Below are positions 13,301 through 28,514 of a stretch of DNA of 64,000 nt, one piece after another. Location of the stretch: NCBI RefSeq assembly GCF_964204645.1, contig NC_134027.1, forward strand, positions 8,670,485 through 8,734,484. The letters are read 5' to 3'. Each line of letters starts with the position of its first letter. The stretch's first letter is position 1. This DNA comes from Tubulanus polymorphus. Lineage: Eukaryota > Nemertea > Palaeonemertea > Tubulaniformes > Tubulanidae. The position numbers and the translations under genes are program-made. The notes beneath the pieces were generated by a model. It was not told where the DNA came from. It did not search any database and saw nothing but the letters and a program-made list of their open reading frames with translations.

Positions 13301-16300
13301 GGCCGTTCGAGATCACGAACGAAATGGAATAGAACACCGAATCGGCTGCCGGGCTATTAACAGAATGAAGTCTATGATCTATACGAGGCTCGACTGTGCA
13401 ATTGAACGGTTGCATCTCCTGCTTTGATATTCATTCCCGCAGTTTTGGACGATGGAGGGGATTTTTCTTATAAGATCGTCAATTATCGTAATAATCAACG
13501 AAAGTCGTCGCAGTGTTTGGCAGTATTCATGAGTCAAGCAGGCAGTCGTCACAAGCGCGTTCAATGAAATATTCTCGACACGTTACTTCTTTCTTTTTTT
13601 CTCAAATTAATCCGCGCTCGATGCATTGATTCAATTTTTTTACGAATGGACTCGAAAAGTTGAAAGGCTGGTTATCGAGGTTTGTCCAAGTAATTCCAAA
13701 GCGTAATTGGCATGCATCGGCAAATTTTCGAATATGAAGTCGAAACCTTCGCGGTTGAATCGAATTTGTAAACTCTTATTTTGACAACCCGTTGCCACCT
13801 ACTGGGCGATTAATCACGACGGATCGGTAAATCCATTTAGTTCTTAAGCATGCTGACTTTAATCTACGCGGATTAACGTAGATAATCACCAACATTAGAT
13901 ATCTACTGTGGACTAATAGAAAACACCGTGTTATATTTCCGCACCGTTTGCTGCACATTAACTATGGTTTATCATATCATTAAATGTCATTAAATATCCA
14001 TATATGCTTTGGTAATTTCGTCGTTAACGTTGTTCATAACGCGGGCGAGTCTAATATTCATACAACGGTAATGAAGTGAAATTCTTCATAAAGGTTAGTT
14101 AGGCATAAAGTTGCATCCTCCGTCTTTGAATCGTGGAGCATATCTGTTTTCAGGATCGATTATGCTCCTGTTCTCACAGCGCGGTTATCAAGATGAGGCT
14201 TGTCGTCTGCGATGAAGTTGCCGCCTGTCAATCATGCTCGATTTGGTTTCAGTGCCGTCTTTCGGTCCCTCAGTCGGTATTTCCTTGCAAGGCGCGCAAT
14301 AAGGCGAAAACTTCGTTTATTTTCGGGACCCGACATACGCAATGCGCTATCGTTTACTTGCCACGTAAGGTTAACCAGGAATCTCGAATCTCAGTCAGCT
14401 TGCCAATATTGCGACGGCATTTCGACGAACATGAAATAAGCAGTTTAACCTTTACGCAGTCGGAATATTAAGAAGAGAGACGAAGTCCGTCTTTCTTATA
14501 CCCAGAGCTTAAAAAAGATTAGATACGGGTAGCCATTTTTAGCTTCGTTCCGGTGCATATAGAATATTGTTAATCGCGAGTATCTTGCATCTTTGTCGAG
14601 GACTCGTATAGCGTGTAATTGTACAATATATGGCATATCTGTTCAGTCGAACTTATAATAACTGAAACATAATTCATCAAGAAGGCCCCGACATCAATAC
14701 ATCATTTACGATGTTAGATTTGCCCGTATCTCGCAAAAACATGACGGGGAATCAATCAGACCGACAATCGATCAATTACTATATCCTCAGGACACCGATC
14801 GTTAGTTTCCTATAAAGAGTAAATTTTTCATTTAGTGTGTCCACACGCCAATATACGGAATATGCCGGTAGCTATTCAAACTATACGACCTGGGCATCAA
14901 ATTGATTCGGAACTGTCGTGGGAATCACCGTCGTATTATTAGTCAACAACCTGGCCCCATACAGGAATTCTCTCGGTATAAGGTCGCCGTTGATTTGACA
15001 ACAAATAACATTTAACGAAGTCCGCCTACGCCGTATAGCAACTACCTCTCCCTCTCCTTCCCCCTGTTCCCAACTGCTAATCGCTTTGTCTGGTGCGCGG
15101 CCCGAAAAACGCTGACACAACAAATTACGTTATCCGGCAAGCATGAAATGAACCGCACACAGGATACTGCGAAGGCTGCCATCCCTTTCGTGTGATAATT
15201 ACCGTTTTAGCACGGTTAATCACCTGCCGCTGCCTGCCTCCACAACACTGTACACATTCAGAGCCGATCATCTTTCGCATCATCTGTCTGCGCGACAAAA
15301 TCCGTCAATGTATCCGTCGAACGGCCATTGATCGCCTTTCATCCTCCTAATTTTTAATCATTTCTCAGATTTTTTTCATTTGGTTGATACCATCCTCTGT
15401 TTCTTTAACTTGGTAACATTATACTTCTTTCTTCAACTTGTCAATACGGTAAATGGTAAACTTTGGAAGCGCAATAGGCATATTAGCGGGTAATGGCGAT
15501 GATGAGAAATCTATTGTCTAGATTTTTAAATTGTCAGTCACTCTGTCATTCATTATCTCCGTTTGGCATTTGGAAAACAAGGCTTTCATCTTGACCTCTG
15601 ACATTATAACATCCCGCATCGTTTCACGGTAAATTAATGCGAATTAATACTAAGTAGAGTGATGTCAGTAGTTTGTAAAGTTGGTATATATAGATACCAT
15701 GTCAACTTCACATAAACAATCTTATTCTGCTACGAAATACTTTAACAACATTATCCTGCTATAAAATACAGCAGTGTGAAAGTCCTTTTCTTCCACTTTT
15801 TCTATTCGGCGCTAATGAGACCAACGGTAGGGGAACACTTAGGGAACCATTTCCCGTCAATTGATGTGGCACTTACGTCCTAAAATGACCCGTAAATTGA
15901 TAATACGCATATAAATGCCTACCTACCTGTTTCGGCACTCGTAATAAGTTCTCTTCGCTTGCGGTTAACGTCGAATTTTTCCGATGAACTAAAAAAGACC
16001 AACACACGCATACTATATTATCATATATACGTATAAAATGCAGCCGGCGACGGCGATGAACAAACTTCACATCATTTATTAAATGTGAATGGCAGCATCG
16101 GAAATTGAAAACTCGTATCCGTTCTGCCTGACGTGATATCCACAAAATTGCACGCCCTAGTCCGGACCCGAATGATATGTTATTCATAATAACATAGAAC
16201 ATATCAGTCACGAATATAGGCTTGGAAATACATGGACGACATGAAATCCGAACCATTAGCCTAATTGGGGCTAGATTAAATTAGTTTGAAAAATGATTAC

Positions 16301-19300
16301 GCGAACCGAAATTACATCGTATATTTTCATCATAATGCATATATATGTATAATGTGATGAAAGTAGCGGATTCTCGTCAGGCAGTAATCTTCAATCATTT
16401 TCTAGAACGTGGGGCTAATACGGTAAGAACAAATTACCGCGGTCTCATTTTCTGGCTGCGAATTAACGCCGCGACGCAATTGGGTAGATTATGACGTCAA
16501 GCCCGATTCGCTCCGTCTTTTGCAGCAGCGCCGGTCAAAATATGGACTACCGCCAAAGGAGACCCTTTCGCAAAAAGGATGTTCTATTCAAGATAATCAG
16601 ATTGTGGAAGATGATCATGATTAAACATCTAAGGCCTTTTTAAAATAACTTGAGACTTCCTTCGTGTTTTCATTACACTTTCTCAAGAAACAATTTCTAT
16701 TTGCTGATATGTCCGTTTTGTTTATCAATCTAGTATCTTGTAAAGGTTATGTTCATCTCAATTTTCAATCTTATGATTTGCAGTTAGTTTTTTCATTTCT
16801 TCACAATTTTCACTCCCTTTTTTATTTTCTCAGCAGTCCTTCCGAGGTTTTATGTGGAAAATACTAAAATGATACAAGAAAAATCTATTCTGATTTTATT
16901 CCTGTTCCCTTCCATTTTAAATAGAATCTGGTATTCGTATAATCGTTAAGTAATATCCCATGAGATGGAAGACAATTCTGAATCATATTACTCATTAATG
17001 CGCCTATTATAAAAAAAAAAATTCATTTTCATATTTTTCCCTTCGTCCTCTGACTTAATCGTGGAAAAAAATCCGTACTCCAAATCATTAAAAAGGCCTA
17101 AACGTCGCGCAACCCACCATAACGTGTGACAATTTGACAAATAATCTTTTTTCAGTTACGAAATGCTGGCTATAATTCTTATGGCTATAATATATCATTT
17201 AGCTGACGCCTCTACGTGGTCTAACCGGCAATCGTTTTACCATTGACACTAAAACGAATTGGTTTTAGAGTCGGTGGTTTACTATAAGCACAAAACGGTT
17301 ATTTTCTCCGTTAAGATCATTAATCGACATTACCAATGGATTCCGCCGAATTAAAACCCAAAATCGCGATGAAATTCCCCGCGGTAGACGAATAGAACAC
17401 GTGGGGTGAAAATCTGTCGCTAATGCAGGTGGCTGTGCGCACCGGTTGCCAATGGCAGCGAGTGTACTTTCGATTGTTTTAGATAAGATCGGTACCTGGT
17501 CGTATCGTTGTATCTGTTATTATTCGATAGACTAGAAAAATAAACGCACTCCTTAAACGACTGCTCAGTTAAATACTATGTACAGCGAAGTCCTCTTAAT
17601 CCTGACCCGATTTGTCTTTTAGCTATTCCATATTTTTCGCCGGTCCCGTTTATTTCTTGTTAAAAGCGTAATGAATTTTTCAAATAAATCCGCATAAAAT
17701 AAATTTCCGCATTTTCACTAAAATCCGTGGCAGATATTAATGTGGTCCGATTGTGCTTAACAATTGCTTTTATGGTTGGATAATTTGTCATGTAAGAAAC
17801 GTTAAGTCGAATAATTCTTATCACCACTGGAACTTATCACCACCTTCTCCGTCGAGTCGCAGTTTAACCACAGCAGCCGTCCTATCTATACTGATATCCT
17901 GTTTCTACTAAAACTTCGCAGGTTCGTGAACTCCATCGAATTTCATAACAGAATTGCACTAAACACGTGAATTTACCGAAAGGTGGAGTGATTACGGAAA
18001 TGAGAGATAAAAAGGAACACATTTCACATGTTGTAGGTTAGTTTGTGTTACAAATAGGGTTTTCACTTTATTCGTATTTTACGGATTGAGCCAACTGGAC
18101 TGTACGATAGAAATGAAAATATACCTAGAAGAATGGTGGATGGGGAAATGACGTGGTTGTCCCTGTTCTACTATATTCAACGCCAATTTGTTTTTTTGCG
18201 CAGACCATAGCAATTTTCCCATCTAGTTTTTCGTGGAAAAATGAAGGCGAAACCGATGAAATTTGCACAGATAACGAGTATAGTTTCCTATCGTGGATTG
18301 TAGAGCATATTTACTCAGGACACCGCGGTCAACGCTAGTTTGTAAAACATGAACACGTCAACATCACCGTAAATACCAGGGCACTGAATATTATCCGTAT
18401 CCGCATTTCTAATGGTGGCATATTCTAAGAATACGTCAACTGAACGCCCTACAAAAAGGCTTGACGACGCGCGCACCCACGCCACAATTACCAACATAGA
18501 CAGATTAAATACGCGCAACTACTCCAACATGATTCTAGTATCTGAGTAAACAAAAGCTATAGTTGATTCATCGCTTCATTAAACTAATTTACATCGGAAA
18601 GTCTTAATGCCAGTTATAGGGGTGCAGCATATTTCTAGATTGTTTGAGAAAGTAGTTTCACGCTTTTAAGGCATGGATATCTGAAATAAAGTTTGATGCC
18701 CAATGAATTGTTCTTTGTACAGAGTTCGACCGCGGCAGCGAATTTGTCCGTTGCGCAAAAATACGCCGACAAGTTTTGTATCAGTCGGCTTTGTGTGACG
18801 AACAGTCTCTATACGGTTACCGGTATTTTGCAATGCGGAAGTTATTTCCTGTCAGGAATAGCTAATTTCCAATTTTCATTCGGTATCTCAATGAATTGCC
18901 TAGCTGCTATATCAGCCTCTGGCATCGAAAGGTGGATCATAATTTCTATTAGCACAAATCGAATCACGTGTTCCAGTGTGGCATGTCCCGTGTGAGCTAA
19001 AGTTATTTCGTAAAATCAGATGAAAATAATCGGATTCACTCAACCGTAGAACTGCCTTGAGACAATACGCATATTGATTGTGTGTCGTCAAGGCTAGATA
19101 AGCAATTCCGAGAGAAGTGTCGAGCGTCACTGAATCCGGAAGATATCAGTATCAGGTTCGAATCCTCGCAACATGATGCACGGTTAAACAGATTTATTTG
19201 AAGTTAACCAATCGACAATACCAATATCGGAAAAACACGATTTAGAAAATAAAACGAACAAAATCCTAGAAGTTCAACGTCGGCGAATAACTTCTTATCG

Positions 19301-20770
19301 CGCGCACAATGATAAATCAGTGTCAGGATTAGGGCATTTTTTCTTGCCTGAATTGGTGACATTTTGACAACAGAAACAGTTGTGTGTTTTTGACAGAGCG
19401 CAATTGATTTCAACTTGAAAGTAGAATCATTACAATACCGGTGTCACAGGAAAAAGGATATATCTTCGTGTAACGAAATTTTCGTAGTCTTATATACGAA
19501 AACAAATTACGCATATCATCCTGCACCTCTGGCTCTAGATAAGAAAAATGAACAAATTGACGGCTGCAGCGAGAGCGCTCAAAACTCGGCTTCTGGATAT
19601 ATGATAAGTCGATGCAGAACAATGTCTTACAGTCGTTTCTTACTACTATGCGCATCAGAACTTAAAAGGTATCTACAACAATACAGATCAAGCACGTTTT
19701 TTTCTCACTATGATAAACCGCGGTGAAGGCAGTAACGCCAAGATTGATCGATGAATACTTCGAAGTATATCGTATTATCGTGGAAATATTTCTAAATCTA
19801 TCAAGTATGATACAGAGTATGATTTTTACCTGACTCGACCATTGCCAATATTTCTTCACGATCGGAGACATTTTCGCCTCGTAACCTTGAAAAAACATCC
19901 TTTCCCATTAGGAAAGCCGTTAGAAAGCGATGCATCGTGCTATCCTTCGTCATTAATCAGCGCTCGTGCAGTGTCACCTGCCTATCGCAGTTTGACGTCA
20001 CTGTTATCTTTGACAGGATATCAAGACATGCTCATCGAAATACTTATCATTAATAACATCAGTATATACACGACTGAAATGTATGGATAGATTCGTGGAA
20101 ATCGGCATGGCAGTCGTTTGTGATCAGTGCATTCGTTTACTAACAGCGAATAATTAATATTCCAGCGATCCAACAAGGCGTTCAATATACCCGCTGATTG
20201 GAAGGCGTTTGATTGTGTGCTTATTTATATACTTATTATCCGGGCCAAATTCAATCATATTTATATTATATACTGCAAAATTAGTGTTCGCACACGACAT
20301 ATAGCTGTTCATCCGTTCTGCGAAAGGATTAATCTGATTTTTTTCTACACTACTTCGTGAGCTAAGCCGGAACGTTGTTTTATTCACAAGTCGATGAATA
20401 TTCCAAACATTTCTGTTGATAAGAATATGAGTTCTAGCTAATGAACCGTATTGTCGCCATCAGATATTCCAGAAGAAAAGACTTCTGCTTTGCCTATGCG
20501 ATTAGTTAAGCTCATTTTATACGTACTATCAGAAATTACCTTTTCTGCTATTCTATGATTAGGTTTATCGGTATGTTTAGTCGTCCAATTTCTAGATACA
20601 GTACCACGGTGTTTTTTTTGTGGATTAATCTGGACAACATGACTTGAGCACCTAGCATATTCGTTTACTGTATCAAGAATTAGACACCGGTTTGAATATC
20701 CGAGGACATATGCGCTTCTTTCGTTAGCGGCAGCTATAGGAAAGGAATAGACGAAGAAGACAAAACCTAC
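13301..20770. other. Repeat-poor non-coding stretch
   Basis: No convincing exon or multi-copy repeat. A near-palindrome of about 40 bases lies at 17239-17279, and a tRNA B-box-like GGTTCGAATCC lies near 19155 without a foldable tRNA. Confidence 0.4.
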
Positions 20771-21021
20771 CTTTGACGCCCTCGTCATCGCGCAAGCCGA
20801 TATCAGTGATGATGAGTTCCGGCAGTTTTCGCCACGGGAGCGGCGACGGTGCCGGTGATATACTCGGAGATATGAGCACCTCGTCGCCGTCAAACTCGTC
20901 GGTAACGCGCAGGAATTCGGCAGTAGGGTCGGAATGATGGTGCTGCAAACGACGGCGGACTCGAGCGGCGTCCGGGTGTAACTTCCAGCCATTGTCGGGA
21001 ACTCGACGCTTTTGATTGTGC
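20771..21021 (-). CDS. Internal exon, possibly the next exon of the Ser/Pro-rich gene
   Basis: A 251-base exon on the minus strand has a strong acceptor on its right (TTTCTTTTTTGTTCCCCATTGCAG at 21022-21045 read on the minus strand) and a donor on its left (AAAG|GTAGGT). Entered in phase 2 it encodes about 83 residues, charged at the start (HNQKRRVPDNGWKLHPDAAR) and later Pro-rich (SPSISPAPSPLPWRKLPEL), and leaves in phase 1. Entry phase and character match the exon at 57668-58709, so the two may be consecutive exons across a very long intron. An alternative frame is open across the exon but reads less like protein. The family is not recognised. Joining to the 58 kb exon is an inference; the exon itself is well supported. 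Confidence 0.65.
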
Positions 21022-21944
21022 CTGCAATGGGGAACAAAAAAGAAATTCAAAATGAAACGTCTTTGTAAAATTCTCTTCAGAAGTTGGCTGCTACGTAACA
21101 AGAGCAAAGCAAGCCCCAGTTCCATGGTTCTGTTTGTGTCAAAATTGATAGTCTACTTCCAATGTTCTAACCTTAGAGTATGAAAATCTTAATTCGGGGA
21201 ATTGGATCCAGCAGATTAATAGCATATCGCAATAGACGGCCAGTTGCGCAATGTGAACAACTCTCATCTCATTTGAAATTTCCTCCAACTGTATATTTTC
21301 TAAGCTCGACGATGACGGGGCCTTAAATTGTCGAAAAGAATTATTCATTATTTCTATCATGGTGATACCCAGCACGTATTCTGGACTTAATGAGTGGGCG
21401 TCGGAATTGCCACTGGCAGTCGAGCGTTCTTAGAAAAGATCATGATAGAAGTAAATACTTTTATTTTTCGGCGCGGCGCCATCGTCATATTATGAAAAGA
21501 TCCTGCGGTCGTATTTATGCAACGCGTTAACGACGAAAATAGGTTTGAAAACGTGGGGTATTTTTTTTTCAAGAAACGATTGCGAAAGATCGTCGTCTCA
21601 TTTTACGTTGGTTAAATCTTGAATCGTCACGAAACGCTCACGGGTGTTCTAATACTTTAACCCGTATAAATAGCGTGATTAAACTTGTATCACGTCGCCG
21701 GAATTCCGAACTTTCATTCAAATACATCATAACCGCAAGCTGTCAAACAGAGATATGAAATGCATGTCTCGCCACCGAACAGGTTTTTTTTTTTGATAAG
21801 CGAACTAAAAACAAATCGTCGGAGAATATTTTGACGCCGAATTCGTTGTTTTGATATGCAAACAACGAACAAGTAGATTACCGCATATCAAATGTAAACA
21901 AGAAATCTAACTTGGAAGTTTATTGACGACTTATTACGAAAAAT

Positions 21945-22240
21945 TACACATATATCGCTTATTGTCGACAAATATAAATTTTTAGACAATATTGAGGATC
22001 AGTAATTATTTTGGATTTGAATATGATGATGATTGAATTGAATTGAATAGCAACCAGTCTATAGCTCTGATATATTGATGACGTAGTGCACATCATCGAA
22101 AAAATAATTCTTAAAACTTAAAAAAGATAATATCAGAGTTATGAAATATATCTAATCATAAAATCAACGCCAAGATGTACAATTGTAATTGTTATTTCGA
22201 TACGTCAATATTGGTGACGTAGTGCACATCAGCTCACACA
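21945..22240 (-). repeat. Dispersed repeat family A, copy 2 (reversed)
   Basis: Two TGACGTAGTGCACATCA motifs (about 22079 and 22215), TTATGAAATATATCTAATCA between them, and TTGAATTGAATTGAAT are the reverse complement of the other family A copies. The distance between the motifs is about 136 bases. Confidence 0.72.
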
Positions 22241-25200
22241 GATCCCCTTAGATCCCCTTAAGTAACGCGTATTATACGGGTTTAGATGTATTTGTTAGAT
22301 TATTGTAACAGATTTTACGGCGTCGAAAAATGTGTCAGCACTGCCATGTACTATGACTGGGGTTTGAGCACCCTGAAAACATATTTTTTCCGTAAGTGCA
22401 AGTAATAATGCTAAGTAAGCACCGAGATGTGGTCTAATCTAGCGATAGCACTGATCAGTGTTGAGTTTCAGAATATCTAAATACAGGAGCGCATTTACAC
22501 CTCTAGATAAGCCATTAAAAGATCATCTACAATGCACGATTCAATGGCTTCCATATATCAATCTGTTAACTGCACTGCGCACGGAATCCACGCATAACGT
22601 TTACATCGACGGGAATGACTTCATAAAACCAAAGGACCTTGCCTCATAGTTCAAGAGATATGATAAGATATAAACCCCGAACTGGGATGTTAGCGCGGCT
22701 GTTTTAGAAATAGATTCAGTCTGCAAACCATTTCTGTAAGGTGAATTTATGCCATCGCCGGAAATACAGCGGACTTCCTTCCCCCGTTGAACACACCTAA
22801 AACTCCATTCCACCTATATTAATTAAGCGCGAATTTCGTCTTCACTAGCCAATAAAATTCGAAAAGTAGCCAATATAGACATAGCAAAACATCAATGTAT
22901 GTTCAACCATTTTTATCATGACATTTAAAGAAGTATGTTACACAGTCGAAACATGTCGTTGAAATAAACTATTAAAATGAAAATGTTGGTTGGCCTTTTT
23001 GACCTTTTTGCTGCGTCTACTTTTTAGGACGTTCACCCTATCGGGCAACCAATAGGGACTACAGCAGTATTTATAGGCCTATATGCCAATGCATTGTTTT
23101 GTCCGATGTGCACTAATTTTAGTTGGATTTAACACCCACATCATCATCGGGCGTACCGGGTTACTGCATCTTATCCAGTCATTTTTTTTTGAAAGAGCAG
23201 TACACTCTTGACTAGGAGCTATTAGCAACCACCACCACAACGTAATGGTAATAATTAGCCTAGAGTCTAAACATCTCCACGATGAAAAAAAAACCCGACA
23301 GAACTTCTGCATTTCGCGTGTGGTGAGATATCTCATTCTCGGGTCTAATACAACGTGATAAAACGCTAAGTGGCAACACATCGGCGCACGAACGTCTAAT
23401 ATGATATCTGGTCGTGTTTTGTGAATGATACCTAAAGCTGGTGTGTCATCTTTGACGAGAGCGTTTTTTTTTCTACGCGCCGTAATGACTTTACTATATA
23501 CGTTTCGTTCAAGGCGTTATCGAATATAGCTAATGGCTTTTCATAATCCAATAAAGCGGCGAAGAACACCGTTATTCCAGCCCTAATTTGTTGTTTTTTT
23601 CTAACCGTGTTCCGCAACGTCAATCTGGAATCAGGGAAGCAAAAGTCATATTAAGAACCAGACCAAAAAGGATACGCAATGCGCGCCGTGTCAAAAAGGC
23701 ACCATGTCATCCTCCCTCGGCAGGGATTCGAACCTGATGGCATCGCTAGACTCAGTCACGGTCACGCAATGTGCAGTGCTCGAAACCCAACGCAAGAAAA
23801 CACGGACACAGGAGAAAACATGTTTCCGAGCGTTACCCAGTGTCGTGGGCGCTGGACTTTCTGCATCATTAGTGAGACTAAGTCAGTTTCTCTAAATATA
23901 GCATATGATCTCTTAAGGATAATTGAATTCCACGTTTTATTTTTATTTACAAGAAATACAATTACATCTCTGACAATTTAGATATCCAATGATGTACGTA
24001 TGTGTGAAGTGACCATAAAAGCTAAAACGATACGGCGGATGAACTGATTAGATAGACTCTGACCATATATTTGACCTTTAAATCTTAAAGCCTGACCAAA
24101 ATACGAAACATCGCACACCTACTCTAAAAACATTTTACATAACCACGCGAAGTAAACTTTCTATAACCCGGGGCGTTTTTTAAGAGACTTGAAAATAAAA
24201 TGGTGATATAAAAAGAAGCTTTCTCCGTAATCAATAGACATGGATCTCATTTCTTTGAAAATGAGGCGATTGATGTTGTTTTTCCCAGCGCTCCTGGAAT
24301 TAAAGCTTCAATATTTGTTAGTTATAAGATTAAGCATGCGCCGTTTCCCATGAACATTTTGTTGATGGGAATCGATACCGTTCTCGGAATGTTCGTCGTA
24401 GAGCGAGAGTATGCGACCTGCTCGAAACGTAGCATGACCCCAGTTTGAATGATACTCATAGAAACGCGCGACCGGCCGACAAATGATTTAAAAATCTGGA
24501 TCCGGGGCGGATCTAGGGGGTTGTGTGGGGGATCAGAAGAAATTGCCCTCTTTGTCAAGACAGAGCTCGTGTAGAGCCCTATAAATTAGGCACTCATTCT
24601 CTTGAAATGTCGTCATAGCGTTCTTTTGGTATGGCTTTCTTCAGATACATCAACCCCGATGTTGGAACCAGCTGGTAGCCTTCGATATGCGTCCTAGAAA
24701 TGCGCTTCCTTTTCTTTTAGATCCTCGCCTTCCAATTTCCCTAGATCCACCCCTGGGACCTCTAGTCCCCTAATCGAGACTGTAAGATCAGAAGATATGA
24801 AACAGATATTACAGTTTGCACCGACTTAATAGTTAACTCTTTGATTGGGTGTCTAATGAGTAGAAATTCCGATTAAAGAGTATTCAGACAGCTTTCAAAA
24901 CGCTCATGATTTTTCGAACAATTTCATACTGTCCGCTGAACTGTACATAAACTCATTTATTGATGAATATCGAAGAATCTATCGATACCGCTGTGAACTG
25001 GAAAGGAAATAACCACGGTTCCGATACGCAATTTCATTCATTGTAGGTCACTTAGTTTGATACACCAGCCAACGATTGCGAAGGACTCGTTCAAATCATC
25101 GATCGCTTGGACTAACGCGTATTCTAAATATCGCTGACTACAGGCATGCATGTTCTGTACCATTGCGTCTAACAAGCCGGATGTGACCGAAGAAACTACA

Positions 25201-28200
25201 TTTCTAGCCCAATGTGTACGACGAGTCAAATTTTCCCGACAATATCGCATATTCTTGTCCAATGTGTCCGACGATCTCAATAAGTGTGTTCGACGAAAAT
25301 ACACATTTTTGACAAATTGAACGGAAATTGTTATTCAGCCTTTATTCAAATGGGCTTGATTAATTCGTTATTTGAAGTACTCATCGTCAAGGCACTGATA
25401 TCTATAGTTTTAGGTTGAAAAAAGGTTTAGTTGTAGATTTTTTGAAGTAACCTACAAATCAGAAAATCTGATAGAATCGCTTTTTGTGAAAGTGTTTTAC
25501 CGCGATTGCGCCGGAATTGCGCTCACAGTAAGAAACGGCCGCCATATTGTAATCCGTAATACGATATATCTTTACAATGAAGATATTTCATCTGACCACA
25601 GCACGTACACAACGATACGACAGCGACTCGCTCACGCCAAACATCAATATCGGATGCATTGCAAGCGTAGCGTATTCATAAACCGAATCATGGTGGTAGT
25701 CGATTGCAGTTCAAAATTACTTTCGATAAACGATCATCGTTTCCGTAGCGGGTCAGAATTCCATTTCACTTCGTATATATATACGTTGTCTGGCAGGTAG
25801 AGTAAATCCCACGCCCAAAGAGTGATAATTGAGCACACCTACATAGAATCGTATTTCAAAGAATGCGCGGGAAATCTAATTCATAGTCAGTCTACAAATA
25901 AACACCGAACTACACGCTCGGAAATTTCATTAGAGACTTCACAACGATTTTAACGAACGAGTTTAATTTTTTTTTTCAAAACGATTTCATTCGAAACAAT
26001 TTTCACCGTAGTTCTGAGACACAATTTTCTCGTGACTTCATTTCAAAATGATTTTCTACGACCAGGGCAGTTCGATCTGAACATACTTCCAAGAGTGATG
26101 CAGAAATTCCAGGGCCGTTACCTAGCATTTGAACGAGTAGAGAAACGCGAAAAAGGGCAGTTCTTTTGGATATAACAATATGTTTGCAAAAAGAGCTTTT
26201 TCACAAAATATTTCTGGGGGATGGGCCCCCGTTATGTACGGCCCTGAATTCATTTTGAAAGGATTTTGAAATAATGTCCCCAAGATACTTTCGTAAGCAG
26301 CTTCGGCATGTATTTCCGCTTCAAATACGAACGCAGTCAAATCTCAGCAATAAACCAGTTTGTGTTAGGCGATACGAGTGTCAAATGGGAAACTGTGTGA
26401 CAAGTACTCGACATTGTGTTTATCCCCTAACAGCGAACCCATAAAATCGTCTGTTTCAGCTGTAACTTACACTCACGACGCGTAGGTGGACATGCATCGC
26501 CGCCAGTCGCCATTCAGGATGGCCATTTAAAAGCAGTTCTTCGAAAACTCGGTGCTCAGTTGGGGTTATTCCAGGTCGACTATAAGTGGAGATGGGCATG
26601 TTGCAAACCGTGATAATTATATCAGGATGAAGCAAAATGAGACAGGTACGCAAGGGAACATTTAGCTTATCGTGCTGAACTATACGTTTATTATCAGCGA
26701 TTTGCAAAACGACAATTCGCTTCGTATTACGCGTACGCAGGTTCGATCGGTCAAGCACCATGTGTTCTATGACAATCGTCGCGATGTTCACACGCTTTTT
26801 CGAATTCACACGCTTTTTCGAATTGTCACGAATTGCAATTCTGCAATAATATACATTGTATTATATCATTCCACTATTCAATGCCCGAGAGTGACCAACA
26901 ATTATGTATTATGTTATAATCTTTACTTCCTGGGGGTGAATAAAACAAGATGTAAGTTGGCTGAAGTTGATACCGGTCCGAATTCAAATTCTATAATTTT
27001 TTTGGATCCACGCCTGGAATGCGACACATAAGCTGAGGAATCGACCAAGGGGAGTCATTCTTTCGACAGGAAGTATCTATAACGACTTCGGATGTCCCGG
27101 ATATTTCAGTATAAAAGTGTGCAATATGGATATACACTACATTTCCGCTATGTTTAGGCTTTGCTCTGCATACCTACTTGAACGTATACTAACCATAAAC
27201 CATAAAAAGAAAGAAAATCGAAAATATCGAAGACAACCGAAAAGAAACGAAATAACAATTAGAAAACGGAAAATATCGCAATCAATAGAGAGAACTAGAA
27301 TTAACGGAGAGTAGATTTAATTTTTCCTCTAGGATATAAAGGGCTTTATTGCATCTCCGGAATACTGTAATAAATCTATCGAGCTGAATCGCAGTCATAA
27401 AGCGGCGAGTTTCTCGAGCAGCCTCCGGTACAGATACGTAACACGGCGCAATGCTTGCGGATAATAATCGCAGGTATTCTCGAGCAAACAAAATTCACAA
27501 TTAAGTTTACGTGTGCTTCGTTCTGGGTACGGTGGCTGTAATTAAATTACATGTTAAGAGTCAACTTGGTGCCACCGTCGTCTCGACTGGAGCAACACTT
27601 TGCCGCGCTAACGACAAACCAAGATAGCCTCTCGGCCTTCTTATGACGGAAGGTCACGCGTGGAACAGAGGTGTATAGCAAACCCCGAGATTCGCCCCAC
27701 TATATGACGATCTCATTGAAATTACTAAACATGTCTAGCTAATCAAAACCAGTCACTTCCAAATAATGATCGAAGCGACTTCTATATTGGACCAAAAGCT
27801 GAATTGGAAATTGCTCAAATGGTTTTTTCAAATACGTTTTGGAAGATCTTATAGCTGACCCTGTAGATTGTAATGAATCAAATAGGAAATAATTATCGAA
27901 ATGAATAAGCGAACTAAGTCTATTTATAGAAAATAAAAATCTGTTACTGTGCCCATGATATAAGTTTCGCATATTGTAAGAAGGCGGATAGATAAGCGAT
28001 ATGGTTCTGATCTTCTGAGAAGACATTGAAGAGGTGATAATACTCTTACAATAAACCCGAAATGATAGAATTTCACATGATATACATGAGCGATATAGTT
28101 TTTCGTCTATTAGATCACGTTGGGCTCGTAATTAATCTCATATCGAGTGAGTTCGCTTGGCAATACGTAATGACCCTACGACTGGTTCCTGCGTACTGTG

Positions 28201-28514
28201 ATGAATATCAACGCGTACAGTGTTGCCGGTACTAATTTTTTCGCCTTGTTTGCTTCCTCGTTATATACACACGCACTTCAATTATCACATCTATATCAGG
28301 GAATGTGTGATATTGCACCCGGAATTACGCACCTCTCCCCTGTAATGGTAACAGTATATACCCCGTGTCGTAGCCGCCTTCGAATAATGCGAAATGTAAT
28401 TTATTTAATTATTTATTTATTTCAGAGATAAATTGCAACAATGTGTACGATATGAAAGATAATACATAATGTTGTAATATAAAACTGGGGAAATGAATAA
28501 AGGAGGATAATCAA
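22241..28514. other. No gene recognised; probable intron or intergenic DNA
   Basis: Several frames of 70-119 codons exist but none has paired splice sites or protein-like composition. A minus-strand GGTTCGAATCC at about 23726 is a possible SINE fragment. A stretch with GGGGCGGATCTAGGGGG near 24505 looks element-derived. Confidence 0.4.
26791..26832 (+). repeat. Short tandem duplication
   Basis: ACACGCTTTTTCGAATT appears twice in a row. A comparable event lies at 32683-32719 (AGAAACGTTCTGATTCT twice) and at 22241-22261 (AGATCCCCTT twice). Confidence 0.8.

Noticed and set aside
19140-19170. GGTTCGAATCC tRNA B-box-like sequence
   Set aside because: No cloverleaf could be built from the upstream sequence.
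20438-21037. 199-codon minus-strand frame in the alternative phase
   Set aside because: It runs through intron sequence on both sides and is Ser/Arg noise; the frame used by the spliced exon reads better.
23700-23745. tRNA-like GGTTCGAATCC on the minus strand
   Set aside because: The T stem pairs poorly and no acceptor or D arm could be matched; at best a SINE fragment.
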